Translations under genes and position numbers: made by a program
The notes under the pieces: generated by a model
The model's input: only the letters and a program-made list of their open reading frames with translations
What the model was told of the DNA's origin: nothing
Databases searched by the model: none
Part shown: positions 1 to 7,062 of the stretch, piece by piece
Layout: each line of letters starts with the position of its first letter
Numbering within the stretch: position 1 is the stretch's first letter
Assembly (NCBI RefSeq): GCF_016861975.1
Contig: NZ_BOMB01000041.1
Location: forward strand, 1-64,000
DNA from: Actinocatenispora rupis
GTDB lineage: Bacteria > Actinomycetota > Actinomycetes > Mycobacteriales > Micromonosporaceae
DNA length: 64,000 nt
Direction of reading: 5' to 3'

Positions 1-34
1 TGGTCCCCGTCACCAACCTCTGTGGTCAGTACAG

Positions 35-1712
35 CTAGCGCTCGCCGCTGCGCCATGCCAGCGGTACCTGGGCCAGCGGTCGCATCACCGGGGTGCCCGT
101 GTCGTCGCGCGCCGTGCCGTCCAGCCGGACCCGGGCCGCGCGTGCGCGCAGTTCCAGCGTCCCGACGGCGTTGGAGAAGTACGGGCCGGCGAGCTTGTGC
201 CAGCGTGGCCCCGGCCGCGGTACCCGCGCCAGCCGCGCGATGCCGGCGGCGATCCGGGCGGCGGCCCGGCTCCAGCCGATCCGGAAGCCGAGCTTCATCT
301 CCGGTGGGGCCTGGTTGTGGGTCGGCGAGCAGGTCAGCTGGTACACGCGGCTGCGCTGCCCGGGGCTGAGGTCGGCGGCGGCGACGTAGCTGTGGTGCAC
401 GTCGCCGGACAGTACGGTGACGCTGGCCGGCGGTTGCGGCGTGTACCTGCCGGCGGAGACGTCGCGCAGCAGCTCACCGAACCGTTCGAAGGAGTCCCGG
501 AAGGCGCCCCAGTGCTCCATGTCGGCGAACTGCCGCGCCCACTCGGCGCCGGCCGCGACCAGTGACCTGGGCGAGTCGGCGAGCTTCTCGTCGGCGGTCT
601 CCAGGTCGTGGATGGCCGGCGGCAACAGCCAGGGCAGCGACGCGCCGAGGACCAGGTGGTCGTAGTCGCCGCGCACCTGCTCGGCGAGCCAGTCCCAGTC
701 GGTCGGGGACAGCATCTGCCGACGGCCCGGCGTGAGTACCCGGCCGCAGCGGTTGTCGAGCACCAGCACCCGGGTACGAGCCAGGTCGATGCGGTAGCTC
801 CAGCTCGGGCCGGCGGTCGGTGTGGGCGGATCGGCGGCGCGGTCGCCGACGACGGCGAGTCGGGCCAGCGCTGCCGACGCGTCGCCGCCGGTCAACACCG
901 TGCGGGCCGTCTCGTCGGTCGCCAACTGGTCCGGTGTGAGGTTGCCCAACTGCTGGTACACCCAGTACGAGGCGAGGCCGCCCACGATCCGGCGGGGCCA
1001 CCAGGTCGTGGCGCGGACCCGTTCGCGCCAGGCGGCCGAGGTGTTCCAGTCGTCCACGATCTCGTGATCGTCGAAGATCATCGCGGACGGCACGGTGGAC
1101 AGCAGCCAGCGGATCTCCGGATCGGTCCACGACTCGTGGTAGAGCCTCGTGTAGTCCTCGAAGTCGCCGGCCTGGTCGACCGGCGCGTCCGTCGGACCGT
1201 CACCGTGCTCGCGCCGGTCCCGAAGGTACCGCCTGGTGTCGGCGGAGATCTCGTCCGCGTACACCTGGTCGCCCAGCAGCAACATGAGATCCGGGGTCGG
1301 CGCGCTGCCCTTGGCCAACGCGCGGGCGAAGGTGTCCAACGCGTCCGGGGGGGTACGCGTCGTCGGTGTACGGGGACGCCTCCCGGCAGGAACCGAACAT
1401 CACCCGTACCGTCGGGCTCGGGCCACCCCGGGTACGCAGCCGGCTCGGCGGGTACTCGTAGCGGTCAGGCGGCCAGACCTGCTCGCCGTCCAACCGCACC
1501 GTGTACGGCAGGTCCGCCCCCGGCCCGAGGCCGGAGAGTACGACGAGCGCGTAGTGGTGCCCGAACGCGGTGAAGGTGTCCGCGTCCGCGGTGCTGTCCC
1601 CGGCGCAGACCTCGACCCGCGCCGGCGAGTCCGCCTCCACCCAGATGCTCGCCGTGTCGTTCGTGACGCATCGCAACACCGGCCCCAGCACCAGCCGCGG
1701 TGAGATCTCCAC
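35..1712 (-). pseudogene. phoD: PhoD-family alkaline phosphatase, split by one frameshift
   Basis: This is a metallophosphoesterase of the PhoD type, which hydrolyses phosphomonoesters and diesters, usually outside the membrane. The first frame holds the PhoD N-terminal beta domain and the strand VMFGSC. The second frame holds GDQVYAD, DDHEIVDDW and SGDVHHS, the metal-site motifs of the family. The two frames meet at a run of seven G (1347-1353). Removing one base gives a continuous protein of about 558 residues, a normal PhoD length. The start is taken as GTG at 1712 (VEISPRLVLGPV), because upstream sequence looks non-domain. I see no Tat signal on this start, which is odd for PhoD; several actinobacterial homologues are also leaderless. 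A homopolymer error in sequencing is as likely as true inactivation. Confidence 0.8.
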
Positions 1713-1963
1713 GCTCCGATCATGCCCGACATTCGCCCCGTACCGGCGACCACCAACGGAGTAACGGTGCGAGGGGCCGTCGGTGGATCGGCCAGGCGCC
1801 GGCGCTGCGGCCCGTCCGAGCGCGGCGGCGCTCGCGGTAACCGGTTCAGCGGCCGACCGCACTCAACCGAAGTCCGTACGAAGGAACGTTCTCATGCACT
1901 GCAGAACGCCTTCGGGCCCAACCTGATTCGATGATCCCTTTTGGCCGCATGCTTCGCCGGCCG

Positions 1964-2164
1964 TCACGTGGCGCAGGCGTCGAGCAGTACCGCGCGATCG
2001 TCGTCGCTGATCAAGCCGTGTGGCAGGGCGCCGTCAGCCAGAAGTGTGCGCAGCGTTGACCCGTGCTCGGCAAGAGCGGCGCGGCACTGCTGCCGTTCCG
2101 GGTGGTCCTGGTTGCTCCCGAGGAACCGCACGCGGCTGTCGGACTCGTCCGGTGGGGTGGCCAC
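1964..2164 (-). CDS. possible small hypothetical protein or gene remnant
   Basis: A 66-codon frame starting GTG at 2164 has protein-like composition near its end (residues such as LLADGALPHGLISDDD) and no low-complexity runs. No family is recognised. No clear ribosome site precedes the GTG, so this could be the tail of a decayed gene. The rest of the 1713-2306 gap shows nothing except the operator candidate before the ArsR gene. Confidence 0.25.
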   Translation of the reverse strand: MATPPDESDSRVRFLGSNQDHPERQQCRAALAEHGSTLRTLLADGALPHGLISDDDRAVLLDACAT

Positions 2165-2284
2165 ACCGACGAGGTACGGCCGTTCCGCCGGCGATCTTGG
2201 CCGGGGCTGCCGACCGCCCCGCCCACCCGGGACGTATCGGATGCCGATGGGCGTGGACACCGCGGACCCGAAGTACCACCTGCG

Positions 2285-2296
2285 GCTTATATAAGC
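2285..2296. promoter_or_regulatory. palindrome, candidate ArsR-family operator
   Basis: The sequence GCTTATATAAGC is a perfect 12-base palindrome lying 11 bases before the ATG of the ArsR gene. Its AT-rich core is unusual in this GC-rich window. ArsR/SmtB regulators bind AT-rich dyads over their own promoters, so autoregulation is the likely role (inference). Confidence 0.5.
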
Positions 2297-2306
2297 GAGG
2301 GTTGGT

Positions 2307-2687
2307 ATGCTTCTGGTCGTGCACGCGTTCGACATCCTCGGTGACCCGGTGCGCCGGCGCATCCTTGAGCTGCTCGCCGACGGTGAGCAGACCTCGGGTG
2401 CGATCACTGACGTGATCCGGTCCGAGTTCGCGCTGTCTCAGCCGGCCGTGTCGCAGCATCTGCGCGTTCTGCGTGAGAACGGGTTCGCGTCGGTCCGGCC
2501 TGAGGGAGCCCGCCGGTTCTACGCCGTCAACCCCACGTCGCTGAGTGAGGCTGACGAGTGGCTGGATCGGTTTCGCGGGTTCTGGGACCAGCGGCTCGAT
2601 GCCCTGGGCACTGAACTGGCCCGCGGCAAGCGGGCGGCCCGGATCCGGCGTGCTGGCCGGGCCGATCCACCAGCGAAAGGCACATGA
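2307..2687 (+). CDS. ArsR-family transcriptional regulator
   Basis: This is a winged-helix DNA-binding protein of 126 residues. It opens with the family signature FDILGDPVRRRILELL (residues about 8-23), followed by the recognition region LSQPAVSQHLRVLRENG (about 48-64) and a wing ending RRFYAVNP. No metal-binding Cys pairs are visible, so it belongs to the SdpR-like, non-metal group that typically sits before SRPBCC genes. A GAGGG ribosome site lies 6 bases before the ATG. The stop is one base from the GTG of the next gene, so the three genes to 3827 form an operon. It probably represses itself and the two SRPBCC genes through the palindrome upstream. Confidence 0.88.
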   Translation: MLLVVHAFDILGDPVRRRILELLADGEQTSGAITDVIRSEFALSQPAVSQHLRVLRENGFASVRPEGARRFYAVNPTSLSEADEWLDRFRGFWDQRLDALGTELARGKRAARIRRAGRADPPAKGT

Positions 2688-2688
2688 C

Positions 2689-3336
2689 GTGAAGGACGTA
2701 CTGGACGAGCTGGCCGCCGCGCGGCGGACGATGGGCACGGGGATGCTCCCCGCTGGCGATGCGTACACGATCGAGTTGAGGCGTCACTACGACGCGTCGG
2801 TCGACGACGTGTGGAGCGCCATCACCGACCCCGAGCGGTTGGGCCGCTGGTTGAAGCCAGTCACCGGGGACCTGCGACTCGGCGGATCGTTCGAGCTGGA
2901 CGGCGGCGAGCACGGAGAGATCCTCGCCTGCGACCCGCCGGGACGGCTGCGAGTGTCCTGGCTGTTCGGGCCGGAGGCCGATGAATGGCCGGGTACCAGT
3001 GAGGTCGAGGTGCTGTTGTCCCCCAGCCCCGCCGGGGGCACCGAGTTCGAGCTGGTCCACGCAGCGGCCGTCGCCGAGCCCATGTTCCCGACCTACGGCC
3101 CGGGTGCCGGCGGCGTGGGCTGGGACCTGCATCTGCTGATGCTGGCCGGTTTCTTCGCCGACGGCGAAAGCCTCGACCACGAGCGATTCCGGACCACGCC
3201 CGAGGGACACGACTTCGTACGGCGCAGCGCCGCAGCGTGGGGCGATGCTCACCTGGCCGCCGGCGGTGACCCGGATCGGGTGGCGGCCGCCGTGGCGGCC
3301 ACCTCCGCGTTCTACGCCCCCGGAGGCACCGAGTGA
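2689..3336 (+). CDS. SRPBCC (AHSA1-type) domain protein
   Basis: This 215-residue protein has the START-like fold of activator-of-Hsp90 homologues: residues IELRRHYDASVDDVWSAITD (about 25-44), WLKPVTGDLRLGGSFEL, and a C-terminal helix containing GWDLHLLML. The domain encloses a hydrophobic ligand cavity, but the ligand is unknown. The GTG at 2689 was chosen because it follows the ArsR stop directly; the frame extends further upstream only inside the ArsR gene. ArsR-AHSA1 pairs are common in actinobacteria and often respond to stress, but their reaction is not established. Confidence 0.82.
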   Translation: MKDVLDELAAARRTMGTGMLPAGDAYTIELRRHYDASVDDVWSAITDPERLGRWLKPVTGDLRLGGSFELDGGEHGEILACDPPGRLRVSWLFGPEADEWPGTSEVEVLLSPSPAGGTEFELVHAAAVAEPMFPTYGPGAGGVGWDLHLLMLAGFFADGESLDHERFRTTPEGHDFVRRSAAAWGDAHLAAGGDPDRVAAAVAATSAFYAPGGTE

Positions 3337-3827
3337 TGAAGTACACCGTCTCGATCGAGATCGCTGTGCCGCGCCAGGATGTGGTCGACCTGCTCTCCGA
3401 CCCGGCGCAGATGCCGAAGTGGCTGCGGGGCCTGGTACTGCACGAGCCCGTGAACGGGGTGCACGGCCACCTCGGGACCACCTCGCGAGTCGTGTTCCAG
3501 ACGGGCAGGCAGCGCATGGAAGCCACCGAGACCATCACCCGCGTGGATCCCGCCGACCTGCGCGCCATCCCGAGGTCGGTCGTCGTGCACTACGACCGCG
3601 AGATCGTCGGCGGGGGTATGTGGCAGGCCCAGCGGGACCGCATCATCGACGCTGGCCCGAGCACGACCCTGTGGGAGAGCGAGAGCGAGTTCCAGTTCGA
3701 CGGCCTCGTGATGCGGTTGATCGCACTGCTCCTGCCGAGCATGTTCCGCAAGCAGTCGAAACAACACATGGAGGACTTCAAGGCGTTCGCCGAAGACGGG
3801 ACGGACGTCCGCGGAAGGGCGAACTGA
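3336..3827 (+). CDS. SRPBCC-family polyketide cyclase/dehydrase-like protein
   Basis: A second START-fold protein of 163 residues, beginning MKYTVSIEIAVPRQDVVDLLSD, the typical first strand and helix. The middle contains the beta strands ending in TTLWESESEFQFDGL and a C-terminal amphipathic helix (MFRKQSKQHMEDFKAFAED), as in ligand-binding polyketide cyclase/dehydrase-like proteins. Its ATG overlaps the previous stop by one base (TGATG); a GTG three bases earlier is an alternative. It is probably co-transcribed and translationally coupled with the upstream genes. Ligand and reaction are unknown. Confidence 0.82.
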   Translation: MKYTVSIEIAVPRQDVVDLLSDPAQMPKWLRGLVLHEPVNGVHGHLGTTSRVVFQTGRQRMEATETITRVDPADLRAIPRSVVVHYDREIVGGGMWQAQRDRIIDAGPSTTLWESESEFQFDGLVMRLIALLLPSMFRKQSKQHMEDFKAFAEDGTDVRGRAN

Positions 3828-4182
3828 TCCATCGCAGTCAGCGACGAACACGTTCATCCCGCAAGCCCACCAGCCGGGCCGTGAGGCCGAAGTCGATTCC
3901 GGCGAGGTTGTAATCCGACTCCGTGGCGAGCTACGTCCCCATCCCGGAGGCCGACCGATCGACGACCTCAACAGCATGATCGACGCCTGGGACGCCGCCG
4001 AGGACCGGCACGGTCGAGCCGAGACACACAGGGCCCCGCCTCCGGCGCCGCATGTAGTTGAGGGCTCCGGCCACACCTCGGTTGCAGGACTCGACAGGGG
4101 CCTTCAACGACCACATCCGTACCACGCCACATGATCCAGCGTCATGCCGCGCCACGTTCTTGGCTGCGCGCCCCTCCGTTGA
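3828..4182. other. intergenic, no gene seen
   Basis: About 350 bases lie between the convergent SRPBCC operon and the M23 remnant. No frame here has protein-like composition, and no RNA structure or repeat stands out. Confidence 0.4.
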
Positions 4183-4623
4183 TCAATCTCCGCCTGGTGT
4201 TACGGGTTTCTGGCTGCCGAGTTTGAGGTGCCTGGCTTGGTAGAAGGCGATCGGGTCGACTGCACCGGCGGGCTGGGGTTTTTGTGGAGGTGGATTTCGA
4301 AGTGCAGGTGTGGTCCGTCGGCATTGCCAGACTGCCCCACCACACCGATGACGTGGCCGGTCTTGACCCTCTGTCCAACGTGGACGGTCGGGCGGCGGAG
4401 CATGTGGCGGTAGCGGGTGAGGTCTGGTCGGGGCTGTGATGTCGACGTACCAGCCGCAGCCGGGTGTGGCAGCGCTGCCGGGCCGGTTGCAGTTGCCGAT
4501 GGACGGTTCGCACTCGGCGACGGTGACGGTGCCGGCGTACGCGGCGAGGATCGGGGTGCCTTGCTTCGCGGCGAGGTCGACGCCGTTGTGGTCGGGCCGG
4601 CCGTCGGTGCGGAACCCGGACAC
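4183..4623 (-). pseudogene. M23-family metallopeptidase remnant, two frameshifts
   Basis: This is the catalytic domain of a LytM/peptidase M23 cell-wall endopeptidase. The first zinc motif (HNGVDLA) and the strands around GTPILAAYAGTVT lie in one frame. The second part, RYRHMLRRP to GNADGPHLHFEIHL with the HxH motif, is in another frame from about 4430. The tail PAGAVDPIAFYQARHLKLG returns to the first frame near an A-run at about 4278. Two opposite one-base changes therefore break it. The coiled-coil or signal region expected upstream is absent, and the next gene begins close by. It is probably a non-functional fragment. Confidence 0.72.
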
Positions 4624-4743
4624 GATGGGCCGCCGCTGGCGCGGAACTCGACCGCTCGCGGGGGGGCCACCGCGGCGACCGGCGATCCCGGCGCGCAGCC
4701 CGTGCCCCGGGTTGGCCGGTCGGCCGCGCCGGGCCGACGCGAC

Positions 4744-5631
4744 CTAGCTGTCCTCGAGGAGCTTCCAGAGCTGGGACGCGAGATCGAGGGCGTGGGCCGG
4801 ATCCTCGGCAAGGTAGTGCAGGTCCACGAACGCGCCGTCCATCCCCGCGGTACGCGCGTCGGCGACCTGGCGCGCCACGTCGACCAGTTCGGTACCGGCC
4901 GGCGGGTTGATGCGCAACTCGCGCCGGATCGTGTCGGGATCCCGGCCGGCGTCGTCGGCGGCGGCGCGGATCGTGTCCCACATCGGCCCCAGCACCGCCG
5001 TCGGCACCGGTACGGCGAGCCAGCCCGCGGCGCGCCGGCCGACCCGGCGCAGCGCGGCGGGCCCGGTGCCGCCCAGGAGTACCGGGGGGTGCGGGCGCTG
5101 GGCTGGGCGCAGGTCGAGCCGCGACGGCGGGATCCGCCAGGTGACTCCGTCGTGCTCGACCGGGTCGCTGGTCCACATGGCGGTGAGCGCGTCGAGCATC
5201 TCGTCGAGCAGCGCGCCCCGACGCTCCCAGGAGGTGTTCGTCGACGAGTACTCGTCGCGCATCCAGCCGATGCCGAGGCCGACGTCGAGCCGGCCGCCGG
5301 AGAGCTGGTCGAGCGAGGTCAGCGTACGGCCGAGCAGCAGCGGGCTGTGCCACGGCGCGTTGAGGGTGCTGGTACCGAGCCGTGCCGTGGTGGTCACGGT
5401 GGCCGCCGCGGACAGGACGACCAGCGGGTCGAGGAACGCGGTGAACTCCGGCGGGTACGGATGCTCCGGGGTGAAGCCCGGATAGATGTCGCTCGGTTCG
5501 ACCGGGGTGAGGATCCGGTCACCCACCCAGAACGATCCGTACCCCATGGCCTCGGCCTCGCGGGCGAACGACGCGACGTCCGCCGCCCGGCAGAGCGGTC
5601 CGTACTGGGGAAGCGACAACCCGATCCGCAT
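4744..5631 (-). CDS. LLM-class F420-dependent oxidoreductase
   Basis: This is a luciferase-like monooxygenase-fold TIM barrel of 295 residues (MRIGLSLPQYGPL start; GLGIGWMRDEY at about 120; PVLLGGTGPAALRR at about 185). In actinobacteria this clade (TIGR03619-like) mostly uses cofactor F420 for hydride transfer. The substrate is not predictable. It starts 36 bases after the stop of the conservon GTPase on the same strand, which suggests it is the last gene of that operon. Two-electron redox enzymes are frequently found beside conservons, so it may be the effector or a co-regulated enzyme (inference). Confidence 0.85.
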   Translation of the reverse strand: MRIGLSLPQYGPLCRAADVASFAREAEAMGYGSFWVGDRILTPVEPSDIYPGFTPEHPYPPEFTAFLDPLVVLSAAATVTTTARLGTSTLNAPWHSPLLLGRTLTSLDQLSGGRLDVGLGIGWMRDEYSSTNTSWERRGALLDEMLDALTAMWTSDPVEHDGVTWRIPPSRLDLRPAQRPHPPVLLGGTGPAALRRVGRRAAGWLAVPVPTAVLGPMWDTIRAAADDAGRDPDTIRRELRINPPAGTELVDVARQVADARTAGMDGAFVDLHYLAEDPAHALDLASQLWKLLEDS

Positions 5632-5666
5632 GCTTCGCGTGCTCCTTGCTGTCCATCATGGACTGT

Positions 5667-6269
5667 CTACTGTGGAGGCTGGCCGGCCTCGGTGAGCCGG
5701 GCCAGGACCTGACCGACGAGTGTGGTCAGGACGTACTTGGTGGACTCGCGGTGCCGCGCGTCGCAGAGCACCACCGGTACCGAGGGCGGCAGCGCCAGCG
5801 CGTCGGACACTTCCTCGGCGAGGTACCGGGGGGCGCCGTCGAAGCAGTTGACGGCGAGCACGAACGGCATGTTGCGCCGCTCGAAGTAGTCGACGGCGGC
5901 GAACGAGTCGGGCAGCCGTCGGGTGTCGGCGAGGACCACGGCGCCGAGCGCGCCGCGGGACAGCTCGTCCCACATGAACCAGAACCGCTCCTGCCCCGGC
6001 GTGCCGAACAGGTAGAGCGTGAGGCGGGGGGTGATGGCGATGCGCCCGAAGTCCATCGCGACCGTGGTGGTCCGCTTGGTCTCCACGCCGGCGACCGAGT
6101 CGACGCCGACGGAGAGCGTGGACAGCTGCTCCTCGGTCTTCAGCGGACGTACCTCGCTGATGGAGCCGACCATCGTCGTCTTCCCGCTGCCGAAACCGCC
6201 GGCGATGAGGATCTTGAGCGGGATCGGATCCGGCTCCGCCCCCTGCGGGTCAGAGGTTGTGAAGGCCAT
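5667..6269 (-). CDS. cvnD: conservon small GTPase (CvnD)
   Basis: This 200-residue Ras-like/MglA-type GTPase has a P-loop GGFGSGKTT (24-32), switch region TPGQERFWFMW (about 91-101) and the base-recognition motif NCFD (about 143), where the canonical NKxD has Cys in place of Lys, a usual feature of CvnD proteins. The C-terminus ends RLTEAGQPPQ with no lipidation motif. Its start overlaps the DUF742 gene by 20 bases. Conservon products are thought to form a membrane-associated complex resembling a eukaryotic G-protein-coupled system that affects development and secondary metabolism in streptomycetes. Confidence 0.93.
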   Translation of the reverse strand: MAFTTSDPQGAEPDPIPLKILIAGGFGSGKTTMVGSISEVRPLKTEEQLSTLSVGVDSVAGVETKRTTTVAMDFGRIAITPRLTLYLFGTPGQERFWFMWDELSRGALGAVVLADTRRLPDSFAAVDYFERRNMPFVLAVNCFDGAPRYLAEEVSDALALPPSVPVVLCDARHRESTKYVLTTLVGQVLARLTEAGQPPQ

Positions 6270-6630
6270 GGAGCAGTTCCTCCAGAAGCAGTGCGTCAGG
6301 GCGCAGCGCGGCCTGGTTCGGCAGTCGGATCGTGATGAGCTGGTACGCGGCCAGGTCAGACAGCAGGACCCGGAGCACGCCGATGGGCAGGTCGAGGTCG
6401 GCGCCGATCTCGACGACGGCGCGCGGGCGCCGGCACAGCCGCAGGATCGCCAGGTGCTCCGGGCCGAGGCGGGCGTCCGACGGCGGATGCGCCTCGGTCA
6501 CCACGACACTGAGCAGGTCGAGCCCGACCGCCTCGCCGTGGGTCCGCCCGCGCGTCACCCCGTACAGACGGACGAGCGGGCCGGCCTCCTGGTCGAGCCA
6601 CTCACCGTCCGGTGACTCGTGACGTGCCAT
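6250..6630 (-). CDS. cvnC: conservon DUF742 protein (CvnC)
   Basis: This 126-residue DUF742 protein has the typical RLYGVTRGRT near residues 20-30, a winged-helix-like middle (EHLAILRLCRRPRAVVEIGADLDLP... VLLSDLAAY) and a C-terminal LLEELLHGLHNL. It is a small soluble adaptor always found between the Roadblock and GTPase genes of conservons. It lies 9 bases after the Roadblock stop and overlaps the GTPase start, so the operon is tightly coupled. Confidence 0.93.
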   Translation of the reverse strand: MARHESPDGEWLDQEAGPLVRLYGVTRGRTHGEAVGLDLLSVVVTEAHPPSDARLGPEHLAILRLCRRPRAVVEIGADLDLPIGVLRVLLSDLAAYQLITIRLPNQAALRPDALLLEELLHGLHNL

Positions 6631-6639
6631 CGCAGCACC

Positions 6640-7062
6640 TCACCCGGTCCCGAACAAACCGGCCTCGTGCCTCGGAGTTGTCGTCATGTGCTCACCCATC
6701 CGCCGCACCAGCATCGACATCTCGTACGCGACGAGTCCCGCGTCGGCACCCGAGCTCGCCAGGACCGCGATCCGGGCACCCTCGCCGGCTGCGGTGACGA
6801 ACAGGTACCCGCGGGTCAGGTCGACGACCGTCTGCCGGACCTCGCCGACGTCGAACGTCTCTCCCGCACCTGCCGCGAGGCTCTGGAACCCGGACGCGAT
6901 GGCGGCCAGGTGGTCGGCGTCGTTTCGCGCGAGCCCGGCGGTACTGGCGATCATGATGCCGTCGCTCGACAGGATCACCGCGTGTCGGACGTCGGGTACC
7001 CGTTCGGCGAAGCTGTCCAGTAACCAGGTGAGGCCACCAGAACGCGAATCTGTGTCAGTCAT
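6640..7062 (-). CDS. cvnB: conservon Roadblock/LC7 protein (CvnB)
   Basis: This 140-residue Roadblock/LC7-fold protein contains WLLDSFAERVPDVRHAVILSSDGIMIA, the classic first helix and strand, then a central helix and the strand YLFVTAAGEGARIAVLAS. It presumably regulates the partner GTPase, as MglB does for MglA. The ATG at 7062 is preferred over the upstream GTG at 7071, because AGGAG lies 10 bases before the ATG but directly against the GTG. It overlaps the kinase gene by 8 bases. Confidence 0.92.
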   Translation of the reverse strand: MTDTDSRSGGLTWLLDSFAERVPDVRHAVILSSDGIMIASTAGLARNDADHLAAIASGFQSLAAGAGETFDVGEVRQTVVDLTRGYLFVTAAGEGARIAVLASSGADAGLVAYEMSMLVRRMGEHMTTTPRHEAGLFGTG

